In this document: positions 32,301 through 44,899 of the stretch, piece after piece
Layout of the letters: the number at the start of each line of letters is the position of its first letter
Position numbering within the stretch: position 1 is the first letter of the stretch
DNA from: Labyrinthula sp. Ha
Taxonomy: Eukaryota; Sar; Bigyra; Labyrinthulida; Labyrinthulaceae
Direction of reading: 5' to 3'
Length of the DNA: 64,000 nt
Assembly: GCA_015227615.1 (NCBI GenBank)
Contig: JAALGZ010000039.1
Location: forward strand, 124,001 to 188,000
Position numbers and translations under genes: made by a program
Notes under the pieces: model-generated
Told to the model about the DNA's origin: nothing
The model's database searches: none
The model's input: the letters and a program-made list of their open reading frames with translations, nothing else

Positions 32301-35300
32301 CAAAATATTTCGCCGAGTAGGTTCCTTGAATATCAGCTATATATTCTCAAAATGGGATAATTTGTTCTGAACAATAAACTGCCGTGCTATGGATATTCGC
32401 CAAAACAGATCCATATTTAAATGGAAATCTATCTATGAAAAAACATTTGTGATTGGAAATTGGATAATAGTTTCATTTAGTTTATTGCTTTTGAATCAAT
32501 CCATTGATGACATGTATAAACGAGTCCGTTGCTTCTACGCTTATAATATTGACCCTACATTATTTATACCGTGTTCCAGTTTTGATTAATCTCCTCCAAC
32601 AGTAAATATAGAGGTCTACCATATTCACTGATATTTCTAGCTCTAATTTAAAACCTTTTAGGTTTTACTAGTATCTGATATGAAAAATAAACCCATATTA
32701 TTATCACGCCTTAAGGAATTATATATCTATTATGGGTCTGCTTAGATGGATTTATGCATCTGTTGAGATAAGTTAGTTTTTGATTTGTAAATATAAAAGC
32801 AAGAGTTGATGTTCTAACCGTAAGTAAATGAAATATAGTGATATAAGTAAGTTGAGTGGGTGGAGTATAACCGAACCTTTGTTGAAAGCCAAGCGGAGCT
32901 CTTGTGGGTAATAAAAGTCTTGTGAAAATTGATATTTGATTAACAGCAGTTGTGTTTATAAGAAGTGGATATCAAAGATGAATAGATAAATCTGTGGTAA
33001 TGTCATATTATAATGTAACGGAAGAAGGAAAAGGTGATGGTGTGGTTTGGTGAAATACGGTTATGAGAATGATCGAATACGAGCTGTAGTTTGCTGAATA
33101 TAGTTTTGAAGAAGTTTTTTAAGCCTTAAGTAATAGATAGAAGAACTTTACAAGGTTTTTAGAAGACCATGAAGAAAAAGGAAGCTAATAAAAAATAAGA
33201 AGTGTAATTGTGAACTAGACGTGCTCAATACACCTTATCATTGGTTACTCTTACTATTGGTTATACTTTTCTTTCTTCTAGATATTTTTATGTGCATATT
33301 TTATGAAGACTGAGTTATTATTTTTATTTTCTCTATTTGAACTTAACTTCTAGTTAAGAAAGTAAACTTCCTACCTCTTTGATACTGTACAGCTAGATGT
33401 ATCTTCAACAAAAACCACTATTTAAAAGGATTATCTACCTTTGAAATAACAGGTAGTATTGGTATTGTTTTTAGTATATTATAGCTTTATCTGTTGTTTT
33501 TTGTATATTCGGTACCATAATACATATATTTAACTTATTAATTACATTCCCTATTTAACGCTACTGCTATTTTCGATTGCATTATTATTTTAGGCTTTGT
33601 TTATTTACTACGTTTGAAAATTTGTAGCATCAGTTAAGAGTTAAAGGGGTATTCGCCTATTCAATTTGAATCCATCCTGACTTCTGGATTATTTACCCAA
33701 TTTTTCTGATACTAATAAGTATGTTGTAGTAGCAATTTAATAAAATACTCATCCGGCACTGTATGTATATTTACTATCTGAAATACCTAGGATCTGTATA
33801 ACTATCCTCTGAAGCTGAAAATATTAATATTTATACGGTAATAATCCGTAAAAGATGAAAGTTAAAAGAGTTTTCTTCTATATTTGTCTCATTTCTGTAG
33901 CATCTATCATCAATAGACCTTAAGATACAAGGTTAATGAAGATGGACTGAACTTAAATATAAAATACATAATTACATATATTTGTCTAATGTCACTGAAA
34001 TAAGGGGAAATCTAGAAAACAAAATGTTTATAATTGCACTTATACTTAAGTTTTCAATATTAAAGTTACTACGATCTGCTTTATATGACTCAACTTGTAC
34101 TCTTGTTATCACTTAAGTTTTTACTTTCTTAGTGATTTCCTCTGAATTTTGGTTATTTAATCTCATTTTCCCCCTTTAACGATCCGATTTAACAAAGGAA
34201 TTGTTACTTTTTTAATCTCTCGAATATAATATACCTTCTCCTAACATTAAACTGGTGAACATCACGTTGATATGATGTGGGTATCCCTGTGTTCTATGTC
34301 TTAACCAATAATTTGTTTTTCAAGTAATTTTAGAGAACATTTTATTTTAGACATATAATGGCTTATTTGTGTTTTTCGATATGCAGTTAATCAACATACG
34401 TATAAATAAATTAACCTCTCATAGTTCGTATTTCATTTTACCTTATACATCAACGAAAGCTGACACTTCACTCTGTATCCAAGCAGAATAAAAATGTTAT
34501 CGATTGAATACATGGGCATTTAACTAACGTATAATAAGAATATCATATTAAATCGCTAGAATTATTTAAAATACCAATTGTATTTCACAGGTTGGAACCA
34601 TAGACTATCAATACTTCTACTTAATCACTTATTTATTTTTGGGTAACGGGTAATTCATATGAAGTTCAGTATTTCAAATTCATTTCGTAGTAAAAGTATT
34701 TGGAAAGCATTCACGAAGAACTAAGCAAAGTGCAATAAAACAGCTTGAAATATATATCTCATCTTTGCAACTTATTCAAAATAATCCATGTCAAAGATGA
34801 AGATCCTAGATCGTGCCATTAGGGTAAGGAGAAGTTAGGTTTTGTTTTTTTAGAGAGAGGGAGGGAGAGATAGAGTACCTTACCAAATTAATTTAGGTTT
34901 ATTCCCTCAATATTGGTATTGCTAACGACAGTTTAAAAGCTCCAATAAACAAAGTTCTTTCGGAATTCTTGGAAGTGATCCACATAGTTTCGTCTCATTA
35001 TTTATACCATTTTGATACTTCGTATGAGACATTCAAGAAACTTTGAGAGTTAAGAATGTTCCTGCTCTTTTTCAGTTTTATTTAATTTTTTAATAGAATA
35101 TTTAATCTGTATTTTAAAGAATTTTTCAATTTTATCTTATTGTTAAATGTAATTAGGGATTTTACTAATTTTCTGCAATTGCACGTAGCAACCTTGAAAT
35201 GTAATATAATCGTAGGACAGAAAACTTTCATCACATAGTTCAGGAAGTTTTTATAGTCCAAATGCTGAATATAAATTTTACGTAAATCTTTTTTAGTGTT

Positions 35301-37270
35301 ACAATTTTTAATTTAGCTAGTCAGTTATATATATATATATATTTTATCCGAGGGAGGCAAAAGAATAAACAAATAGATCTTTTCCACATAGATTTCAACA
35401 CCAAACCCATAGAGTTATCTTACAACGGAGACAATAAGGCACTTAGCATTGATGTTTCGCATGATTAAGATAATATTCTGAACGGGAGGAATTAACTTCC
35501 TAGTATTACGGTATGATATACACTCACAATAGGTTCGGTAACGTATCACTGCAGCAATTCAAATTGAACAGATAAAGGAGTGTTAGATCTATTGCAGATC
35601 GAAATTAAAATCAAAAAAGTGTAATATTTCAATTAGCATAAACCTGATGAAACTATAGTCTTGTATATCTAAAAGCAGGAAAGCAGAATGTTAAGTATGA
35701 GTCACTCTACTGACGCTACAGGTGACGGAAAAGGCATTGTAAATGTACACAGCGTGAAGAGAGCGTGTAAGTAAGTAAAAAAATCCCAATTGAGGCATGA
35801 AGGATACTGTTTGAATCGAAACTTACTAGAAAAAAATAAAGTGTATATATATTTCATATTATCTGTCCTCAAAGGTTGCAGCATGTTGTTAGACGGCGAT
35901 GAACAGGATGAAAACCATATTTTGCTTTTTTTTGGTGTAAATGACTAGACTTTATGAAAGTAGACTATTATCACACTGCAACGGATTGCTACAAGATATC
36001 TCTGATTAACTGAATATGGTGGCGTCTTCCAAATCAAGTATGTGGAGTAAAGGTTCTACAAATATAGTATCTTAATTATTCGCGTGCTAACCAGCTCCCA
36101 AGGATTGCATTATGAAATGAGGTATAGGGTAATACAACTTCACGTAAGTTCATACCAATTCAGCACACAAGTGTAACAACCTCAAATACATTTATTATTA
36201 CTCTTGTTTTGATATAAGTTTTTAATTGTTGTCAAGTATTTCATTGAGTAGATTATAATAATATGATTGGTTAGAATATGAAAATTGATTGGGTGAGACT
36301 TCTGCTAGGATAGGCCATAGTGTGAATCAATTAAAGAAAAAACCAACGAAAAAGATAAAGATAAACTCTCAAGTAGAAATCACAAATAGAGTCTAGAAAG
36401 ACAAGAAAGAAAAGGATTTACCAGATAATAGCAACTCCTAGGAAGATATTAACACTTCAAAAGCGCTAGACAACATATTAAACGTAAGTTCTTACCTGAC
36501 ACTGTTCTACTCTCAAATTCACCTAGGCATAGAGTTTTATTGCTGAATGTTGTGCAAATTAGCTTTGAAACTTGGGAGTACTATATGTCAATTCAATTTG
36601 ACGCACTTAGGAACCTAATCGCTATAGCCAAGGCGGAGCATATGACAATGCCTGGAAAAGCGTTCCAGAGCCCAGATTTGATATACGTTTCTCCGCCTTT
36701 GGCAGGTCTTAGATACACAAGATAGAGATTCTACGAAGAGTTGAAATAACATTTTAGCCTAATTTCAACTCATTATTAACTATATACGGACAGCATTATT
36801 TCTCTTAGTCTAGGTGATTTGCACCCCTTGTACTAGATAAGTTGTACCAGTGACATGCGGTTTAGGTGTCACTCCCATCTAAGAATTCTAGATCACAGCT
36901 GTCTTCAACTATTTATTCCCCCAATACTAATTCTCTGTTGTGGATACACTGTTCATCTCTTCTTCACAATAATTTGTTACCGGTTTGACTACTAGGCTTC
37001 TCCTTTCAGAACATGAGCCTTTTAAAACTGAGAGAACACTTTTCGATTTGACAAAGAGGGGTAGTCCAAATACTCTAACCAGTTCTAAGATGGGAATGGG
37101 TAAAGCACATCATTTTCTAAATAGAAATTATTAGCTATCATATCCTTACCATAAAAAATAGTCTCACAGAAGATACAACAGATGCAATCTATATAACTTA
37201 AACTTCAAATGAACTTAAAATAATAAACAATCTCCATCCATATCTTAAGATTTATAATTTCTACCCAACT
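32300..37270. other. Gene desert, AT-rich
   Basis: About 5 kb with no open frame over about 65 codons that shows family features and no recognisable RNA gene. It includes a short purine-rich run (GAGAGAGGGAGGGAGAGA near 34,852) and a TA run near 35,330. Confidence 0.5.
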
Positions 37271-38221
37271 CTAAACTTCATTCATAATTTGAAACATTGC
37301 ATACATTTCATCTCTTTTCAAATCATAATCGCTCTTTCTTCCGAAGCTAAAGTCCATCGGATACCCAGAACAGACAACAATAGTCTTGCTTGGTTTGAAC
37401 TCCTTAATCACAGACTCCACCCAATATTCCATCTGCTTTGGTGTTTCAAAATGAACATTCGTTTCCATAGAAGCATAACTGCAATCCGCCTCTGGGGTAA
37501 CATGGATTGTGTAAAAGTTCTCATGACTAACATTATTCATACTATATCCGCATATTTCAAATAGATAGTCATCAAACGGATGTTGCGCTGGTTCATAATC
37601 TTGTCCACAAAGCACTGGCAAGTTAATTTCTTTTCTAATCCTTTCACAGCTATTATTTTCAGAGTAAAATAATTCTCTGCTAGTTTTATCTAATCCAAAC
37701 ATCATCAAGTTCACTCTTTTAAAACTTTTTTCCATTTCTCCATATTTGACAACTTTAAAATAATCTTCTCCGGTGTTCATAGAAAAATTTTGCAACTTTA
37801 CTTTGCCACTATCATAGCTCTGCAAACTTTCATTCAGTATTTCTTTCAGAAGAGAAATCTCATCCATAAAGTTTTGATATTCTGGCTGCTGATTTTCAGG
37901 GAAAAGAAAATTCTTGTGCGAGTACTCCACGCAATCAACTTCAAGTCCATCATAATGGAACTGCTCAATCAAAGGCTTTAAACATTGAAGAAGAGTAGTT
38001 GTTCCACAAGTTTTCACATAGATGGAATCCTCAAAGACAAAAAGCGAGCTTTCTGATAACACGAAGCTATTCACACTTTTTGTATATCTTGAACTTAGGA
38101 TAGAACACTTTGCATGGGACAAAATCTCAGACCAGATGTTCTCAGGAATAGTTAAAAGAGACTTTCCTGGTTTAGCAGAAACAAATAGGAGTTTCTCTAC
38201 TCCTTCAAATGATGAACACAT
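37271..38221 (-). CDS. S-adenosylmethionine decarboxylase proenzyme
   Basis: 316 residues, close to eukaryotic AdoMetDC (334 in human). The enzyme removes the carboxyl group of S-adenosylmethionine to supply aminopropyl groups for spermidine and spermine. N-terminal FEGVEKLLFV carries the two conserved glutamates (6 and 9). VLSESSLFV contains the self-cleavage site, Glu57/Ser58, where the serine becomes the pyruvoyl cofactor. KTCGTT holds the catalytic cysteine (72), and YTIHVTPEADCSYASMETN holds the conserved histidine and serine used in processing. All key residues are present, so the enzyme should be functional. There are no introns. It stands alone, with no close neighbours. Confidence 0.95.
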   Translation of the reverse strand: MCSSFEGVEKLLFVSAKPGKSLLTIPENIWSEILSHAKCSILSSRYTKSVNSFVLSESSLFVFEDSIYVKTCGTTTLLQCLKPLIEQFHYDGLEVDCVEYSHKNFLFPENQQPEYQNFMDEISLLKEILNESLQSYDSGKVKLQNFSMNTGEDYFKVVKYGEMEKSFKRVNLMMFGLDKTSRELFYSENNSCERIRKEINLPVLCGQDYEPAQHPFDDYLFEICGYSMNNVSHENFYTIHVTPEADCSYASMETNVHFETPKQMEYWVESVIKEFKPSKTIVVCSGYPMDFSFGRKSDYDLKRDEMYAMFQIMNEV

Positions 38222-41200
38222 TCGTTGTACTTGGTAAGTTTAAGCTGGAACTGTTAGGCGTTCTCGAACGGGTGATTAACTGGTTCGCGTGGAGTCCAAA
38301 AAGAAGAGCTGTCAATAATATAGGATACTGAAAGAGATGCTACAGAGCTACGCATGAACACTTGGGGACTTTCTGTTTTTGGTTTGATTGAGGGACTGAT
38401 TTTTGTTTTTCTTTTGGTTATGTAACTTTATATTTTGGTTGGGTAAAGACACAAGTGAATTATGATTGGAGTTCATAATCGGTAACAAAATATTCAAAAT
38501 TACCCAAAATATTTTATGTTGCAAAGAGAGACAACCGGGTCATAGCTTGGCATTTGGGAAACTTCCCAGTTTTCAGGTAATTTAGAATCACTTCAAAGGG
38601 GGTATGGCTTATGCTGAACAATTCTAAAGTTCAATTACTCGAGACTAGAATAGTATTAGCCAAATAAAATAATGAAAAATGTATATTTGAAATGAGAATG
38701 TGCTCATAGTGTAACTTAGTTCCTCTGAATGATTTAAACTTACATTCAGTTGCTAAAGCCAAAATAAGAAATCGTGTTTCTTTCGTTAATTACAGAGTAT
38801 TAAACCTCATTCAACCATCTTCAAAAAAAGTTAGTTTAAGTATGGGTAAATTTAAATATTCCACGGTCACAAGTCTCTGAACAGATGAGGATTTCCTGAA
38901 AGAAAACAAATAAGCACTTATTTTCGTTCTTGCATTTTGCTAATACTCTTCAAGAAGCATATATTTAACTAATTCTTGATGACATATGTTTGAAACGTAT
39001 CCCAGAAGCTGAAAGAAATTTTGCTAGTGTGATTTGACGTGAATCAATGTAGCCATCCGAAACACTTGCAATTTCTCACACCCAGTTGCAATATTTTGCA
39101 TGCTATAATTCAGAAGCCAGGGGTACTGAAATGATTAAGCATAAAATACGAGATATATCTGATGTTTGCCAAGGTTGAAATATAAAAAACATCAATTTTC
39201 TTGCATATGCACGCTTCTCACATACTGCTCTTAGATTTTCATAGTTCCTCTAAATAATACAATTTTATTTGGTAGGATGATATTTCTCGGAGGTGCTTAG
39301 CAAAATATCTACAGGCAGCAACAGTTGAAAACTACAATGGAAAGATCCATAGTATATGAACGGTGCACATCTTTGCTAGTTATATAGAAAACTACAGCCA
39401 AATCTCAATAAAAAAATACAAGAAATTACTAACCTAAGCAGAAATATGAGCATGGTTGAGATACAAGAAGAAGAACAAGCGACTTAGATTCTATCCAATT
39501 TTATACTTAGAAAAACTTAGCTATATCTAAAAAGTCAACTGGTTCAAATTGTCCAGTCTTACTAAGATAGAAAACAAGTGTTAGAGAAATTGCAAGATTC
39601 CTTTGTTTAATTGCGAAAGAATATTGAGATCTGCTAACTTGAGCTTCTTAAAGTTTCATTTCCTGAACTTAATGTTTCTTCTCTTTTCCTATTTATCCTA
39701 ATACGAGTCAACAATAATTCAAAAGTGCAGGTCAAAATAAGCTCGAGGCCGGGTGGAGTAGAACAGCTGATGCTAGTACCATAATTGTTCTGGGAAAAGG
39801 CCGATGGGACCACATAGCTTAGTTAATTAGGATATAAGAACTTACTTAATTGCTTACCTTATGTTGGGATAGTAAGTAAAATAAAATTTTTGTTACTGTG
39901 CTGACAGATGCGACAAATATTTCGCTAATTAGTCAGTTTGAGTGCCAACTACTTGTTTGAAGAAAGTCTGAATAATGAAGAAGTAATGAACAAGTTGAAA
40001 GAAGATTAAGGCTATATATACTGGTGAATGTGACAATAAACATAATTGGAAAAAGATAAGACTAAGCTATTAAACTATGTACCTGAAGGCCTTCTTTTGA
40101 GGTCATGGGCGGTGAGGAGAATTAGTGGACCAATTCTATACAAAATTGACTTAGCCCTTGCTGAATCACTGTATTGATGCTCATACTGTTTTTAGTCTAT
40201 TGGGTTTAAAATGAAAATTAAATACACTCAAATGTTTTTATCAACAGTTTTTGGTTTCAATAGCTCTTTAGGGGATTAATAGCCCTTGTAATGTATTGCA
40301 TGTTTCGTGGTGTATCATAATAACTAATGCTATTCTCACGCCTTATACCCAGGTATGAAATTGTCCATGTATTTCTTATTTCATTTTGTGGTATTAGGAA
40401 AACCGTCACAAAACCGATCATATGTTCCATTTTAATTCTTGGAATAGATTAGATTGAAGATTTATTTTGAGAGATAGAGTTTTCTAGGATGGTCTACAGG
40501 ATCTGCGTTTTGATAGACGCATCTGGGTTAGCCACCAACAATCTGCTCAATTCGTACTAATATTAGTCTCTTATTAACAATAACAAATATTTTTCTCTGG
40601 AGAAAATGGTATAAGAATACAAACAGAAACGAGTTTTTAGATTCCAGGCATTGAGAGAATAATAATCAGTGCGACTATATATTACAAATCTACCTAAGAT
40701 ATTAAGAAGTAAGAAAAAACAAATATACAAATTTATAAAGAATATGGCCCATTGCCAATAGCTAAAATTTTGCACATAATTTATCAAACCACGCTCAAAG
40801 TGGTTGAGAAAAACCTCGCTATCATTCTGTGTGAGCTCTAGTACCCGAAACCTCCTACAGTATATCATGGTTATATGAAACCATGTCCCTGGATTCCAGC
40901 AGCACTTCAATATCTTTCTACAGTATCAAAATAATTGTGTTCTTCTCATTGTATTATATATCCTTACAAATGACATTGGATAGGCATGTAATTCCTAAAG
41001 ATTGTGCTGGGGGTTCTTTTCTTCGAGGATCAATTGTCCATGGACTTTAGCACTACTATGTGTCACTTTTTCAAGAAATTTAAATATTTTTATAGAAAGA
41101 TAATAATTATGACGTTATATACTTAATTCGTTAAGTATTCGGTGATAAAAGTTGTCTAAAAGAAAATCAAAATGAGATATGAAAGATTAAACCAGATGAA

Positions 41201-44200
41201 GCAGAATTATACCTTCTTAATTTATATAAAATTACTGCCGTAGTAGATCTCAAAACACTTTCTAACATTTTACATAATTTTCTATTGTCACTTGGTACAT
41301 AGAGCTCAGACTTTGCCTTTCTCATGTTCCATAATTTCATAGATAAATGGGCATATTGTAACTTCATGGATATACTTCCAGTCATAAAATCTTAATAAAG
41401 GGAAATAGACTTGCTACCAAAAAAAATCACAACAAAAACAAAGTTAATATACCTCGATTTTCCAATTAATTATAATAATTGGTGAGATTTTTTATCTAAG
41501 CATGCCTGGTAAGACAGTGTGAAACTTAACCCTAATATTTGCCTCCAACATAGAAAAATTACTAAACAATCAGTATATTTCTTAAAATACCATTAGTTTC
41601 ATTTGTTATTATCATATATTAATATAATGTGTTATTTCTATCCATGTTGCCTAAGTCCTGGACATATTAATTCCTATAATATTATAAATGGGAAAAACTA
41701 TCGGTATAATAAAAACAAGACTCAAATTGAGACTGTATATTTTCAATTAGTTCTGATAAATTCCAGTCAGTGCATAGAGTAGCTAAAAAGAAACTAGCGG
41801 AAGTATCACTTAAAACATGAGCGAAAATGATAGCAACTATAGACCTGAACAAGATCATCGCTTATTAAATCGTATAAACTAAAACCAAGCTGTCTTGTAA
41901 TACAACTAAAGGTTTTCTTAAGTAATATTCTTGATAAATTTAGATATTGATTCAGCACCCTTTGAACCCCCCCCCCAGAGTGGTTAATAAAAATTCAATT
42001 TCTTCGTCATAGAATTTTACCACCATGTAAGATCTCGCGGAGAAAACATGTTTACATTATTAGGTTTCTCTCTATTTTTGTTTATACCGTTTCCAAATAA
42101 TATTCTTAGATCATGGTTTCTCTTCCTCCTTACATCATGTATTATTATTGAAATACTGGTATGATTAATTATCTCACTGTTACAGTTGCCCCTAACAACA
42201 CATCGGAACAAAACAGGCAAAATAAGGTATGTCATCAGTCATTATTCCGCAACCTGTGTTCTTTTGGGGTTGATCTAGGATAAGAATTAAAGCGGGTAAA
42301 TATTTTGCTATTCTTTCTTCAGGAGCTAATATGCATGTTTGTTCTGAATGAAAGTCCAACGTGCTTTCAACCTGCCCAGCCTGGGAGTGTATGTAATCAA
42401 AGGATACTATGTATATAATACAATATTCAATAGCAAACTCTTTAAAGTGGCAATCGAAAAGAGATTTCGCAGTCACTTCGGATCTTAGGTGGAGGCTAAA
42501 ATGCTACCATATAAATTTCTTTAAGCACTTCAGTTATTTTTTTCTCTTCTTCATTTTGGAGGAACAAAACAGGCCAAGCGAACGGTATCATCTATGAGAG
42601 TAATAACTCCTTATATACAGATAAATATAGGAAAATTACCAAACCCATATACATCAAGTATAGTAAATGTACTCTAAAAAATCAGACCCTATCAAGTTAT
42701 ACTTCATTATTATCCTCAAATTGCTCCTGGTTTGTACATATGGAAAGCTTTAATGAAAAAATTTACAAGGGGTTTTATTCCTGATCAGAAGTAATTTCTT
42801 TGGATGAAATAATTGCGTAAAAACAACATTTTGTCTAATAGCTTTAGAATATTTGTGGTTATATTTAGGAAGTGTAGAATGTCTTGTTGTATATATATAT
42901 ATATATATATATATGCATAGAAAGAGTAGTCTAAAATATACGTGATTATTTTTCTTACAGAGAAATCTTATACTTCATAAACTGAGATCTACAAAATTAA
43001 TTCAATTTCATCTTTCAATTCGGCCTAGGCTTATTCTACAATAAAGTCTTAATCCTCATAATTACCTTTATTGTGTTGCCTTTTACTATCAGTATACTTC
43101 AAAGCAGATTTTTTTCATAAATTTTATCGTCTAACAATATTTTAGTACTTTCACTAATTTTTACTAATTCTTAATTCATGGGATTAAACACCTTCTCTCA
43201 ATAAGCAATATTGTACTTGGTTTCTTCCTTTTATATGTATATACTAGTATAGCTTCATAGGAAATTGTGTAATCGATGAATATTTTACATTTGAAAATGT
43301 TAGCTTTTTACACGAACTGTAACAAAGCTTTCTGTTTTGCTAAAACTATAGTTATAAACAAAAATGTGTTATTTATGAATTGATGTAACACCGTGACAAC
43401 GGTAATGACTTCCCTTTCTACTAATGAAAGGTTTCTTTAGTTTGTATTACGATTAGAAAATGTTTAATGATAAGTATTTTTCGTTCTCAATTAAATTGAA
43501 ACAATGCTGATTTAGCAACAGTTTGATTTGAATATGTGGTGGGATAAGATGGCCTCTCAAAATGGGGATGGAGTAAGCTACGTGGCTTTTCAGTTTTTCC
43601 TTTACCTTTTGATAAACCTAACTATGATGTTTCTTCGGATATTCAAGAACTGTTTGTTGGTATGCGTTTTTGATAATTCTCTAAAGCACGTAATGAATTT
43701 TCATATTTGGTAATACAAAATCTGCTACTATCTTCCTGATCCTAATTAGATTCACTTTTTTGTTCAATTGGGAGTGATGTCCTAAATTATGTTTTGACAA
43801 AATTTACTACAAGTTTTCAGCAAATCGTATTTGAATTCATATATGATAATATGAACCCTTCCTGACGCGACTGTATCTACGGAGCTTTACTCAGTGGATT
43901 TTCTTTTTGCCTCTTTTCAGGATTTATCTTGACAAATTTCAATTGTTATTCTTTATATTTTCGTGGAGAAAGCGAATATACCATCATACAATATGATACA
44001 AATTTTATCTAATACGGTAGCGCGAGCCTTATCAATGATTTTAGTAGCAGCTCAATTAATATATTCAATCATACTAGGAGATCCTTGTAAGGGGGTGCTA
44101 CTGCGTCCGATACTTGATAAGGGTCTACTAGAATTTTTCAATGGAACTTAAAACAAACTTAGATAACGACTCAAAATCGCAAATAGACACAGAATAGTAA

Positions 44201-44860
44201 CTACAGTGGGTATGCGAGGTTGATTTGACATCATTCTTGTTAAAGAAAAATATATATTTAAGCTGAAAATGTAGTTATTATCCTGTACTCTTTGGCAGTA
44301 TTGTTATCTTATCTTAAGTCTGAATTCCCGTTAATAAATACCAAATTCCTAAAATTAGAGATTTGTGTTTCAATAAAATCATTTATAGCCCACTAGAAAT
44401 CCAATCATTGACCATAAGTTATTATCTGAATGACGACTTTTCAGTCTTGCGTATAATTCTTAACCCTCCCAACGAACCTGTTCGTTATAATTGAAAGTGG
44501 ATGAGCTCTTGCAAAAATATATTAAGGATCGAAAAGAAGATCAAAAGGGCGTTTACAATATGCTGTGTATCTCTTATTCTTTGATCATTTCATTTTTAAT
44601 TTAATCTTTGGTAACTTGTCCATTATTTCATGTTTCATCCTGTAAAAGATTATATAGTAGTTTATTGATTTCTTCACCTACAGTATTTAGAAGATAGGTT
44701 CCCGTCTGCATTAATGCCGTGAAGGTTCTCTCTATTCTGGATGCTGGATCTGAGTCCACCTTTTTTCATTTCAGTTATTTAACAATTTAAATTGAGCTTT
44801 ACAAAAAATCATACCCAGCACATACTTGCAATCATTTTATAAAGCGATTATGTTCCCAGC
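38222..44860. other. Gene desert, AT-rich
   Basis: About 6.6 kb without a supportable gene. Open frames of up to about 115 codons (for example 40563-40910, minus) lack any family signature and have the composition of chance AT-rich frames. It contains a run of ten C at 41967-41976 and an (AT)12 microsatellite at 42891-42914. Confidence 0.5.
42891..42914. repeat. (AT)12 microsatellite
   Basis: Twelve uninterrupted AT units. A shorter TA run is at about 17,777-17,800. Confidence 0.9.
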
Positions 44861-44899
44861 GGGAAAGCTGCACATCTAACAGGAGCTCTAATCATATTT

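Noticed and set aside
40563-40910. 115-codon minus-strand frame in the gene desert
   Set aside because: It has hydrophobic stretches but no motif, no neighbours and no consistent codon use, so it was treated as chance.
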